From NCBI RefSeq assembly GCF_002205635.1, contig NZ_NISJ01000006.1, positions 62,001 to 126,000 of the forward strand: a DNA stretch of 64,000 bases, given 5' to 3'. The stretch is from Sphingopyxis witflariensis (GTDB lineage Bacteria > Pseudomonadota > Alphaproteobacteria > Sphingomonadales > Sphingomonadaceae). Shown here piece after piece: positions 44,215 through 53,896 of this stretch. The stretch's first letter is position 1, and every line of letters begins with the position of its first letter. The notes beneath the pieces were generated by a model. The model was not told where the DNA came from. It saw only the letters and a program-made list of their open reading frames with translations, and searched no databases. The translations under genes were made by a program, and so were the position numbers.

Positions 44215-44227
44215 AACGAAAAAAGCC

Positions 44228-44680
44228 ATGAACAAACGCTCCCAGTCCCGCTCCGCCGCCCGTCTCGCCGCCGTCCAGGCGCTCTATCAGCATGAGATGG
44301 AGGGGACTCCGGTCGCCAAGCTGATCCACGAATTCCATATGCATCGCATCGGTGCGACGATCGAAGATGCCGAATATGCCGACGCCGACGTCGAATTTTT
44401 CGACGATATCGTGAAGGGCACGCTGGCGCGCTCCGCAGAGATTGACGCAGCAATCGTCGCGCGGCTCGCGAGTGGCTGGTCGATGGAGCGGCTCGACCGC
44501 ACGATGAAGGCGATCCTGCGCGCCGGTTCCTATGAGCTGATGGCGCGGTCCGATGTTCCCATCGGCGCGGTGGTCAGCGAATATGTCGATGTCGCCAAGG
44601 CCTTCTTTGACGCGCGCGAAGCGGGCTTCGCCAACGGCCTGCTCGACGCGATCGGCAAGAATGTGCGGAAGAGCGCCTGA
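44228..44680 (+). CDS. nusB: Transcription antitermination factor NusB
   Basis: 150 residues. SRSAARLAAVQALYQHEMEG is the conserved N-terminal arginine-rich region that binds boxA RNA; the C-terminus has MKAILRAGSYELM, SEYVDVAKAFF and GFANGLLDAIGKNV. NusB with S10 promotes rRNA antitermination. Preceded by hisD (13 bp) and followed by an SDR gene, then thiL. Confidence 0.95.
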   Translation: MNKRSQSRSAARLAAVQALYQHEMEGTPVAKLIHEFHMHRIGATIEDAEYADADVEFFDDIVKGTLARSAEIDAAIVARLASGWSMERLDRTMKAILRAGSYELMARSDVPIGAVVSEYVDVAKAFFDAREAGFANGLLDAIGKNVRKSA

Positions 44681-44693
44681 GGCGAACAAAGGC

Positions 44694-45572
44694 GTGGCCG
44701 AGGTCCATAAGATCCGCTTTGACGGACAAGTCGCGCTGATCACCGGCGCCGCGCGCGGTATCGGCCATGCCTATGCCCGGCTGCTCGCCGAACGCGGCGC
44801 GACGGTCGTCATCCACGATATTGGCGCCGATTCGGACGGGCAGGGCTGCGACCCCACCGTCGCCGAAGGCGCGGCGGACGCACTGCGGGGTGCGGGTTGG
44901 CAGGCATCGGCGGCGCATGATGCGATCGATACGCGCGATGGTTGTCACGGGCTGGTCCAATCGGTGCTAGCCGCGCACGGCCGGATCGACATGCTGATCC
45001 ACAACGCCGGTTGGGTCGGCTATCAGAGCATCGAGACGCTCGAGCCCGCTTTCCTGCAACGCGCGCTCGCGCTTCAGGTCGAGGCGCCCCTGTGGCTGGC
45101 GCAGGCGGCATGGCCCGCGATGGTCGCGCAGACGCATGGCCGCATCCTGTTCACCACATCCGACCGCGCTCTCTATCCTCAATATGCGTTGAAGGGGCTC
45201 ACCGCCTATGCGGCATCGAAGATCGCACAGGTCGGCATCATGAATGTGCTCGCGCTCGAAGGCGCCGACCATAATATCTGCGTGAACGCGATCTCGCCGG
45301 TCGCCAAGACGCGCATGTGGGGCGTCGAGGATGAGCCCGACGAACTCCACCCCGAAGCCATCGCGCCTGGCGCCATCTGGCTGGTCTCTCGCGATTGCCG
45401 CGAATCGGGCTGGGTGTTGCGCGCCAGCAACGGGCAGTTTCATGCCGTGCGTCCGGCCGAAGCGAGCGGGGTCGATTATCCGCGCGATTTGCGCGCGGTT
45501 GTCGCAGACACGCCCGAGGCGGTGGCTGCAGCATGGTCGCGCATCGCGGTTTCGGAACCCGAGCGGCGGTAG
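44694..45572 (+). CDS. Short-chain dehydrogenase/reductase
   Basis: 292 residues with a GTG start at 44694 (ATG at 44661 inside nusB is an alternative). NAD(P)-binding GAARGIGHAYARLL, LIHNAG and the catalytic AYAASKIAQVG (Y-x3-K) with the Ser in ILFTTSDRAL. The C-terminal VAKTRMWGVEDEPDELHPEA is like SDRs of the HSD17B4/MFE-2 group, which act on 3-hydroxyacyl-CoA; the substrate is unknown. It is inserted in the common nusB-thiL pairing. Confidence 0.82.
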   Translation: MAEVHKIRFDGQVALITGAARGIGHAYARLLAERGATVVIHDIGADSDGQGCDPTVAEGAADALRGAGWQASAAHDAIDTRDGCHGLVQSVLAAHGRIDMLIHNAGWVGYQSIETLEPAFLQRALALQVEAPLWLAQAAWPAMVAQTHGRILFTTSDRALYPQYALKGLTAYAASKIAQVGIMNVLALEGADHNICVNAISPVAKTRMWGVEDEPDELHPEAIAPGAIWLVSRDCRESGWVLRASNGQFHAVRPAEASGVDYPRDLRAVVADTPEAVAAAWSRIAVSEPERR

Positions 45573-45616
45573 CCGTCGCTCCGGCGGAGTGTGCGGGGAA
45601 CCAGCATCGCCGGTAT

Positions 45617-45698
45617 CCGTTCGCATCGAGCGAAGTCGAGATGCCCCTCGACTTGGCACTGTTCCGAAGGGTGTCTCGACTTCGCTCGACACGAGCGG
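45617..45698. repeat. Palindromic intergenic repeat, class 'TCGAGCGAAGTCGA'
   Basis: Second long copy of the element at 1982. CATCGAGCGAAGTCGAGATG pairs with GTGTCTCGACTTCGCTCGAC, outer ends CCGTTCG and CGAGCGG. Confidence 0.85.
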
Positions 45699-45732
45699 AT
45701 AAGGACTGCCCGGAATGTGACGAGAGGGTCAT

Positions 45733-46662
45733 ATGAGCGAAGCCGATTTCATCACCCGCATGCGCGCCATCGCGACCGATCCTGCCGCGCGCGGGCTCGC
45801 CGACGATGCCGCTGTGTGGGAGGGGCTGGTCCTCACCCATGATATGATCGTCGAGGGCGTCCACTTCCTGCCCGACGACACGCCGCAGGATGTGGCGTGG
45901 AAACTCGTTGCGGTGAACCTGTCCGACCTTGCCGCGAAGGGCGCTGTGCCGATCGGCGTGCTCGTCGGTTACAGCCTCGGCGACGATGCGTGGGACGCGG
46001 CTTTTGTCGATGGGCTGGAGAATGTGCTGCGCCGCTTCGGCGTCATCCTGATCGGTGGCGATACGGTGCGCGTTCCGGCGGGAGCGCCGCGCAGTTTCGG
46101 CCTGACCGCGATCGGCCGCGCGCCCGAGGGCGGGGCGCCCTCGCGCAGCGGCGTCCGTCCGGGCGACCAGCTGTGGGTGACGGGGGCGATCGGCAATGCC
46201 GGGCTCGGCCTCGCGATGCGGCTGGGGCAGGAGGAGGCGAACGAGACCTGCCTGGCCGCCTATAGCCGCCCGCAGCCGCAGGTGACCTTTGGTCAGGCGG
46301 TCGCGCGCCATGTCCATGCGATGATGGACGTGTCCGACGGGCTGCTGATCGATGCGCAGCGCATGGCCGACGCCAGCGGGTGTCAGCTGGGGATCATGGT
46401 CGAAACCATCCCGCTGTCGGCGGCGCTGCTCGCGGTGCGCCCCGATGTCCTCGACACGCGGCTTGCGGCGGCGACCGCGGGCGACGATTATCAGCTGCTT
46501 TTCGCCGCCGATCCGGCTGTGGCGGAGCGTATTCGCGAGATTTCGGCGGGGCTCGACATCGCCGTGACACCGATCGGTCATGCGGGCGTCGGCGAGGGAC
46601 TGATGCTCACCCACCATGCTCAGCGCATCACGCTTCCCGCGCGTTTGGGCTTCATGCACTAG
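45733..46662 (+). CDS. thiL: Thiamine-monophosphate kinase
   Basis: 309 residues, AIR-synthase/ThiL fold. GLADDAAVWEG, LTHDMIVEGVHFL, AVNLSDLAAKGAVPIGVLV, GGDTVR, MMDVSDGLLIDAQRMA and TAGDDYQLLFA are the ATP and substrate sites. It phosphorylates thiamine phosphate to the diphosphate. It sits near nusB as in many bacteria, here separated by an SDR gene and a palindrome. Confidence 0.95.
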   Translation: MSEADFITRMRAIATDPAARGLADDAAVWEGLVLTHDMIVEGVHFLPDDTPQDVAWKLVAVNLSDLAAKGAVPIGVLVGYSLGDDAWDAAFVDGLENVLRRFGVILIGGDTVRVPAGAPRSFGLTAIGRAPEGGAPSRSGVRPGDQLWVTGAIGNAGLGLAMRLGQEEANETCLAAYSRPQPQVTFGQAVARHVHAMMDVSDGLLIDAQRMADASGCQLGIMVETIPLSAALLAVRPDVLDTRLAAATAGDDYQLLFAADPAVAERIREISAGLDIAVTPIGHAGVGEGLMLTHHAQRITLPARLGFMH

Positions 46663-46702
46663 TTGATGTTCCGCAAGTCGCGGCCCGGCAAGGGACGGTG
46701 CA

Positions 46703-47758
46703 ATGGGAGAGTTTGCTTTGAAATCGGTTCGGATGTTGGCGATCTGCTTCGCATGGCTTGGGTGCCTGGCGTATTCCGCGCAGGCGGCCGCGGAGCCAGT
46801 GGTCGCTGTCACACAAGCGCAAACCGTCGATCCCGACGAATTGCCGACTGACGAGACACCCGATCGCATCGCAGCCCTGACAGCCGAGTGCGATGCCGAC
46901 GACGCCAAGGCCTGCACACGGCTCGCCTATTTCTACCACGAAGGCGACGACGTCCCACAGGATGACGTCCGCGCGACCGCGCTTTTCGCGCGCGCCTGCC
47001 ATTTGGGCGACATGACGGGCTGTTCGATGGCGGGCTATGCCTATGGCGCGGGGCAGGGCGTCGAACGCTCGCACGAGCGGGCCGCGGCCTATTATGCTTT
47101 CGCCTGCCATGGCGGCGATGCGACCGCCTGCTCGAACCTTGGCCTATCCTATATCGGCGGCGACGGGGTGCCAGTGGATGCGAAGCGCGCCGTGCAATTG
47201 TTCCGGCAAGCCTGCGACATGGATGACATGGATGGATGCGCGAACCTGGGGGCATCCTATTCACTGGGCAAGGGCGTGACGCCGAACCAGCGTCAGGCCG
47301 CGCGGCTTTTCGAGCGCGCCTGCAACGCCGACGACCAGCATGCCTGCTATAATCTGGGCGTTCTCCACCGCGACGGCCTCGGCATGCCGCGCGACTATAA
47401 AAAGGCTTTTGCGCTGTTCCAGCAAAGCTGCGGGGTCGACGAGGCGGCTGCCTGCGGAAATCTGGCGATGCTGGTGAACGACGGGCGCGGCGTGCGCCGG
47501 GACCGCGAGCGGGCCCTCGAATTGTTCGACCGGGCCTGTCAGTTTGGCGAGCCCGAAAGCTGCTTCACGCTGGGGCGGGCCTATCAGACCGGAAAGGGCA
47601 TCGAGCCCGACGCCGCGCGCGCCATCGAATTGCTCGAGCGGGCGCTGGAACTTGACCCGAATACCGAATCCGCTGCGGAAGCGCGAAAGGCGCTGAACCT
47701 CGCGCGCGGTACGGACGTCGGGGCTAGTCAAAACAAGCCACGGAAAACTGCGGAATAA
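46703..47758 (+). CDS. Secreted Sel1-repeat protein (Hcp-like)
   Basis: 351 residues with a signal peptide around LAICFAWLGCLAYSAQA. The mature part has about seven Sel1-like repeats of 36 residues, each with paired cysteines (ACTRLAYFYHEG, GCSMAGYAYGAG, ACSNLGLSYIGG, GCANLGASYSLG, ACYNLGVLHRDG, ACGNLAMLVNDG, SCFTLGRAYQTG). The pattern is that of Helicobacter cysteine-rich proteins, with disulfide-linked alpha/alpha repeats used for protein binding. It lies just upstream of hppA; a smaller relative is at 50550. Confidence 0.88.
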   Translation: MGEFALKSVRMLAICFAWLGCLAYSAQAAAEPVVAVTQAQTVDPDELPTDETPDRIAALTAECDADDAKACTRLAYFYHEGDDVPQDDVRATALFARACHLGDMTGCSMAGYAYGAGQGVERSHERAAAYYAFACHGGDATACSNLGLSYIGGDGVPVDAKRAVQLFRQACDMDDMDGCANLGASYSLGKGVTPNQRQAARLFERACNADDQHACYNLGVLHRDGLGMPRDYKKAFALFQQSCGVDEAAACGNLAMLVNDGRGVRRDRERALELFDRACQFGEPESCFTLGRAYQTGKGIEPDAARAIELLERALELDPNTESAAEARKALNLARGTDVGASQNKPRKTAE

Positions 47759-47912
47759 CCGGCCTTGCCCTTGGCTGGCTTTCTTCCCATAACTTGGCGT
47801 CCAAAATTTGGGGCGGTCGCACGGGGGAGAGGGCGAACCGGCAATCAATAAGTCGGACGTGCTCGACTGCTATCTCTGCGTCGCCCTTCTCAATGGGAAG
47901 GAACAGTCACGC

Positions 47913-50030
<2,118 letters not shown>

Positions 50031-50055
50031 GCCGCACCGCCTGCGGGCAAAAGAA

Positions 50056-50091
50056 AGGCCCCGTCGGAGAGATCCGGCGGGGCTTTTTTTT
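50056..50091 (+). terminator. Rho-independent terminator of hppA
   Basis: AGGCCCCGTCGG, loop, CCGGCGGGGCTTTTTTTTG, starting 26 bp after the hppA stop. Confidence 0.88.
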
Positions 50092-50102
50092 GTCTGCGCT
50101 GT

Positions 50103-50175
50103 CGTCACCCCGGACATGATCCGGGGTCCAGAAGGCGAGGGGGCCCATGGATCCCGGATCAAGTCCGGGATGACG
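50103..50175. repeat. Palindromic repeat, class 'CCCCGGACTTGATCCGGGG'
   Basis: CGTCACCCCGGACATGATCC with GGATCAAGTCCGGGATGACG; first of three palindromes in a row. Confidence 0.85.
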
Positions 50176-50216
50176 AAGAGGGGGGGCGCTAGGGGGTGGT
50201 TAGCTGACAATGATTT

Positions 50217-50319
50217 CGTCATGCTGAACTTGTTTCAGCATCCATGGCCTGCCCCCTAATCCGGTGCGGCGCTGACGGAGAGGACTGACCATGGACCCTG
50301 AAACAAGTTCAGGGTGACG
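50217..50319. repeat. Palindromic repeat, class 'GCTGAACTTGTTTCAGC'
   Basis: CGTCATGCTGAACTTGTTTC with GAAACAAGTTCAGGGTGACG and inner CCATGGCC/GGCCATGG-like segments; loop about 50 bp. Second of the three. Confidence 0.85.
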
Positions 50320-50357
50320 ATAAATGAAACGGCGGTTTTTGGTCGCAATTCGCCGCT

Positions 50358-50448
50358 CCTGTTCCCCGGCGAAAGCCGGGTTCCAGTGCGTCTTAACGCA
50401 GGCCTCGCTTGGTGGCGCTCTGGGCCCCGGCTTTCGCCGGGGAACGGC
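50358..50448. repeat. Palindromic repeat, class 'TTCCCCGGCGAAAGCCGGGG'
   Basis: CTGTTCCCCGGCGAAAGCCG with CGGCTTTCGCCGGGGAACGG. Third in the tandem run. Confidence 0.85.
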
Positions 50449-50481
50449 TCCTGTCCGTCGCGACCCGCCACTCAGGACGCG

Positions 50482-50524
50482 GACGTCGCCTTACATCTGC
50501 TGCGCATTGCCCGCCTGCACCATC
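50482..50524 (-). pseudogene. Duplicated 3' remnant of the SDR gene
   Basis: On the minus strand it reads MVQAGNAQQM then stop, nearly the same as the SDR C-terminus MVQAGYAQQMKATR encoded at 51060-51105. About 30 of 34 bases agree. It lies just beyond the end of the Sel1 gene. Confidence 0.5.
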
Positions 50525-50549
50525 CCCCAACCGCTCCGATCGGCGCAAA

Positions 50550-51020
50550 TCATGACTTGCTGATCGCCAACCGCACGACCCGGGCCTGCGAACAGCTGTC
50601 GTCATTGCCCGCTTTGCAGGATTTTTCGTATAGCTGGAGCGCGCGCGTCAGATCTTGCGGCAAGCCTTCACCGCTTTCATAGGCCGCTGCGGCGAAGTGA
50701 CAGGCATAGCTTCCGAACTCGTCGTCGCTCTTGCTGATGTCGCAGGCGGTCCGGTACATCGCAATGGCGCTGGCGGCATCCTGTGCCACGCCATTGCCGT
50801 CGCGATACATATGGCCGAGCGTCAGGCAGTCGATCGCCACGCCATCGTCGCAGCCCTGCTGCATGTCTTCGAGGGTGATGGGAGCCGGGTCGGATGGATC
50901 GGCTTCGGCCTCGTCGGCTTCCTGGATATCGGCACTCGCCGCATATGCCCAGCCGGGCTGACCCGGGCCAACGCAGGCCAGCACCCACACCGCTGTTATC
51001 GTCAGTCGTCTATATGCCAT
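50550..51020 (-). CDS. Small secreted Sel1-repeat protein
   Basis: 156 residues. N-terminal signal TITAVWVLACVGPGQPGWAYA. Then an acidic linker and two Sel1-like repeats with cysteines (GCDDGVAIDCLTLGHMYRDG, SYACHFAAAAYESGEGLPQD) plus a last half repeat KSCKAGNDDSC. Related in design to the larger protein at 46703-47758. Probably periplasmic and protein-binding. It shares the minus strand with the SDR gene upstream. Confidence 0.82.
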   Translation of the reverse strand: MAYRRLTITAVWVLACVGPGQPGWAYAASADIQEADEAEADPSDPAPITLEDMQQGCDDGVAIDCLTLGHMYRDGNGVAQDAASAIAMYRTACDISKSDDEFGSYACHFAAAAYESGEGLPQDLTRALQLYEKSCKAGNDDSCSQARVVRLAISKS

Positions 51021-51059
51021 TTTATCCCCCCCTTGTTTCCCGTCACAGATTCCATCCGC

Positions 51060-51872
51060 CTATCGCGTCGCCTTCATCTGCTGCGCATAGCCAGCTTGTA
51101 CCATCGCGCTCATCTGGTCGAACAGCGCATCGGGATTGCTGCGGCGCAGCTGGGCGATCGCCGTCTCGATGCCGCCAGCGACCACCAGTTCGCGCGTCCC
51201 CGCATCGACCGCAGCGAGCATTTGGGCTGCTGCATCATCGGGCGACAGGCCGTTTTCGATCGCGGCGTCGCTTTCCCCGCGCACGCTGCCATCGGCGTTG
51301 AGCGCATTGCGGCTGATGTTGGTCGCGATCGATCCCGGTGCGACGACGAGGACCTTCAGTCCCAGATGCTCATTCTCGGAACGCACGCTGTCATGATAGC
51401 CGATCAGCCCGTGCTTCGCCGCCGAATAGGCGCTGCGCAGCGGCACCCCGGCAATCCCCGCGACGCTGGAAATGGCGACAATCTGGCCGCCGCCCGCCGC
51501 GACCATGCGCGGCAGCAGCGCCTGCGTCAGCGCGATCGGGGCGAGCAGGTCGACCGCGATAATCTGTTGATAGACCGAAAAATCGGTTTCGATCGCGAGG
51601 CTGCGCTGCGAGATGCCGGCGTTGTTGACGAGGCCGTCTATGCGGCCGCACCAGTCCCATGCCTGCTCGGCAATGGCAGGAATCGCTTCATAATCGGTGG
51701 CTTCAAAGGGCAGGATCATCGTTCCGGCGCCGCAATCGGCCGCCACCGCCTCGAGCGCCGCGACATTGCGTCCCGACAGGATCAGCTTTGCCCCGCGTGC
51801 CGCCAGTGCCCGCGCCAGCGCCGCGCCGATCCCCGACGAAGCCCCTGTAATCCACCAGATTTGATCTTGCAT
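51060..51872 (-). CDS. Short-chain dehydrogenase/reductase (classical)
   Basis: 270 residues. ITGASSGIGAALARALAARG (cofactor), LVNNAGISQR, the catalytic Ser in IVAISSVAG and YSAAKHGLIGY (Y-x3-K). Similar to SDRs of the DltE/dehydrogenase RdhA type; substrate unknown. ATG start. Confidence 0.88.
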   Translation of the reverse strand: MQDQIWWITGASSGIGAALARALAARGAKLILSGRNVAALEAVAADCGAGTMILPFEATDYEAIPAIAEQAWDWCGRIDGLVNNAGISQRSLAIETDFSVYQQIIAVDLLAPIALTQALLPRMVAAGGGQIVAISSVAGIAGVPLRSAYSAAKHGLIGYHDSVRSENEHLGLKVLVVAPGSIATNISRNALNADGSVRGESDAAIENGLSPDDAAAQMLAAVDAGTRELVVAGGIETAIAQLRRSNPDALFDQMSAMVQAGYAQQMKATR

Positions 51873-51960
51873 GCCGGCCTCTCCATTTGCTGATTTGTGT
51901 CAGCGTGAAACGGTCGGAGAGGGGCGTCAAGCCGCGGATGCGCGGATTTCCGTGCGGGGG

Positions 51961-51989
51961 TGGCAATTTTGTTGCGAATCTGATATAAT
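51961..51989 (+). promoter_or_regulatory. Extended -10 promoter, probably for carD
   Basis: TGATATAAT (TG-n-TATAAT) at 51981-51989 with GTGGCA 18 bases upstream of the hexamer. Predicted start near 51996, 190 bases before carD. Confidence 0.5.
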
Positions 51990-52133
51990 AAATATCAACA
52001 CGCCGACATTCTGCCTCTTCCCGTCTCCGGGCTGGGGCATATTCGGCGTTTCCGATGGAGCCATATCCCTTGCCACGCTGACTGGCTAGCGCCGCACAAC
52101 GGTTCATCGCCCTCGGCAAGAGGGTGGGAGGCC

Positions 52134-52184
52134 ATGTTGTTGTCGCACTTTCCAACCGAGGTCAAGGCACAGAAAGGAAGCTGA
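52134..52184 (+). CDS. Possible 16-residue leader peptide upstream of carD
   Basis: ATG at 52134 with GGGTGGGAGG upstream, reading MLLSHFPTEVKAQKGS and ending TGA directly before the carD ATG (TGAATG). Its stop position and own ribosome binding site suggest coupling to carD translation. No homologue known to me. Confidence 0.35.
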   Translation: MLLSHFPTEVKAQKGS

Positions 52185-52715
52185 ATGTCCGCTAGCACGC
52201 TTTTGTTCGAAGTCGGTGATTATGTCGTTTATCCCAAGCATGGCGTGGGGCGCGTCATCGAGCTGCAGAAGTCCGAAATCGCCGGTATGCAGCTGGAACT
52301 TTATGTCCTGCGCTTCGAAAAGGAAAAAATGACGCTTCGCGTGCCGACGAACAAGGCCGAAGGCGTCGGGATGCGCAAACTGTCGTCGGACAAGACGCTG
52401 AAGGAAGCGCTTCAGGTCCTGACCACCAAGCCGAAGGTCAAGCGCACCATGTGGTCGCGCCGCGCGCAGGAATATGAAGCGAAGATCAACTCGGGCGACC
52501 TCGTGTCGATCGCCGAAGTGACCCGCGACCTGTTCCGCGCCGACGACCAGCCCGAGCAGAGCTATTCGGAGCGCCAGATCTTCGAAGCCGCCTCGAGCCG
52601 CCTCGCGCGCGAACTGGGTGCGATGGAAGAAAGCGACGAAAAGACCGCGCAGGCGAAGATCCTTCAGATCCTCAACGAGCATGCGCCGTTGTATTATGCC
52701 GAAAAAGCTCTCTGA
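52185..52715 (+). CDS. carD: CarD-family transcriptional regulator
   Basis: 176 residues. N-terminal RNA-polymerase interaction domain with FEVGDYVVYPKHGVGRVIEL, and the C-terminal helical DNA-binding part with VKRTMWSRRAQEYEAKINSG and DLVSIAEVTRDLFRADDQ. CarD stabilises open complexes, notably at rRNA promoters. AGAAAGGAAG ribosome binding site. Usually a ferredoxin gene precedes carD in alphaproteobacteria; none is seen here. Confidence 0.95.
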   Translation: MSASTLLFEVGDYVVYPKHGVGRVIELQKSEIAGMQLELYVLRFEKEKMTLRVPTNKAEGVGMRKLSSDKTLKEALQVLTTKPKVKRTMWSRRAQEYEAKINSGDLVSIAEVTRDLFRADDQPEQSYSERQIFEAASSRLARELGAMEESDEKTAQAKILQILNEHAPLYYAEKAL

Positions 52716-52736
52716 GCTGAGGCGATAGCGATAGTC

Positions 52737-52768
52737 AAAAGGGCGGTCCGAAAGGGCCGCCCTTTTTC
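52737..52768 (+). terminator. Rho-independent terminator of carD
   Basis: AAAAGGGCGGTCC, loop GAAA, GGGCCGCCCTTTTTC. Confidence 0.88.
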
Positions 52769-52842
52769 GTTGTCCGCCATTTTCTTTCGTCATGCCGGAC
52801 TTGATCCGGCATCCATCGCGGCGTTGAAGTCGTGGATCCCCC

Positions 52843-53857
52843 TGAGTTCACAAACGAAGTGCAACACCTCACACAGGTGTTGCCATGTCGAGATACCGTC
52901 AGTTATCGATTGAGGAGCGCTGTTCGATTGCCCGTCTTTATGAAGACGGGCAATCGATCCGGCAGATCGCTACAGCTCTGGATCGCCAGCCGTCGACCAT
53001 CGCGCGCGAGTTGAAGCGCAACTGTGGAGCCAAGGTCGGTTACCAGCCTGCCTATGCGCAGGCGCAGGCCGATGCTCGGCGCTGGACCGGGACGCGGCTC
53101 GAGCGTGACGATGCCTTGCGTGAACAAGTGCTCGACCGGCTCGCGCAGGGCTGGTCGCCTGAGCAGGTGGCGGGGCGTCTGGCCCATGAACAAGGCCATC
53201 AGGTCATCAGCCATGAGACCATCTACCGCTTCGTCTATGCCCAGCTCAAACGCACCAACGACCGGCGCTGGCGCTTCTACCTCCCGCGCGCCAAGTACAA
53301 GCGCGGCTGGCGCACCAAGGGCGGCTGGCCGCGCTATACCGACCGTCTCTCGGTCCACGACCGCCCCGACAGCATCGCCACCCGCAAGCAGGCAGGCCAT
53401 TGGGAGGCCGATGCCATGCTCTTCTCCACTTCGGGACAGGCGATCCTGATCGCCCATGAACGCCACTCGCGGATCGCCATCGCCCTGCGTCAGGCCAGCC
53501 TCAAGGCCGATCCCGTCGCCGACGCGCTCGTCGGGATGCTGAGACCCCTGCCAGCCGCGCTGCGACGCTCGATCACCTTCGACAATGGCACCGAATTTAC
53601 CCGCCATCACCGCATCGAACAGCAGCTCGGCCTCAACGCCTACTTCTGCGATCCGCACGCTCCATGGCAGAAAGGCGGTGTCGAAAACGCCATCGGCAGG
53701 CTGCGCCGCAACCTGCCCCGAAAAACCAACCTCGACGACTTGTCAGCCAAAGCCATCGACGCCATCATCGCAAACTACAACAACACACCCAGAAAATGCC
53801 TCGGCTTCAAAACCCCAGCCGAAACCTTCCGCACGTTGCACTTCAAATGTGAATCCA
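52843..53857 (+). mobile_element. IS30-family insertion sequence
   Basis: About 1.0 kb. Imperfect terminal inverted repeats: left TTCACA-N3-GAAGTGCAAC (52847-52865) and right GTTGCACTTC-N3-TGTGAA (53835-53853), extendable by four bases. It holds one transposase gene. Exact ends and target duplication (IS30 types usually make 2-4 bp) are not resolved. Confidence 0.88.
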
Positions 53858-53880
53858 CACCCGGATCAAGTCCGGGGTGA
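52885..53880 (+). CDS. IS30-family transposase
   Basis: 331 residues. N-terminal HTH (SIEERCSIARLYEDGQSIRQ, TIARELKRN) is typical of IS30. The DDE catalytic triad is D in GHWEADAML, D in FDNGTEFTRHH and E in KGGVENAIGRLRRNLP. The last ten or so residues (CESTPGSSPG) and the stop codon fall beyond the terminal inverted repeat, in the flanking palindrome, so the host site supplies the end of the protein. The gene otherwise looks intact. Confidence 0.93.
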   Translation: MSRYRQLSIEERCSIARLYEDGQSIRQIATALDRQPSTIARELKRNCGAKVGYQPAYAQAQADARRWTGTRLERDDALREQVLDRLAQGWSPEQVAGRLAHEQGHQVISHETIYRFVYAQLKRTNDRRWRFYLPRAKYKRGWRTKGGWPRYTDRLSVHDRPDSIATRKQAGHWEADAMLFSTSGQAILIAHERHSRIAIALRQASLKADPVADALVGMLRPLPAALRRSITFDNGTEFTRHHRIEQQLGLNAYFCDPHAPWQKGGVENAIGRLRRNLPRKTNLDDLSAKAIDAIIANYNNTPRKCLGFKTPAETFRTLHFKCESTPGSSPG

Positions 53881-53896
53881 CGAAGGGTGGTGATTG

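Larger units (their letters stand above)
51873..52184. other. Intergenic region with carD promoter and long leader
   Basis: 312 bp between the divergent SDR and carD genes. Holds an extended -10 promoter (51984) and a roughly 190-nt leader with a CCCTC/GAGGG hairpin (52110-52125) and a 16-codon ORF that ends next to carD. Confidence 0.6.
52790..53882. repeat. CCGGACTTGATCC palindrome split by the IS
   Basis: The left arm (CATGCCGGACTTGATCCGGC, 52791-52842) and right arm (GGATCAAGTCCGGGGTGACG, 53862-53881) belong to one palindromic element; the IS30 element lies between them. Confidence 0.75.
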
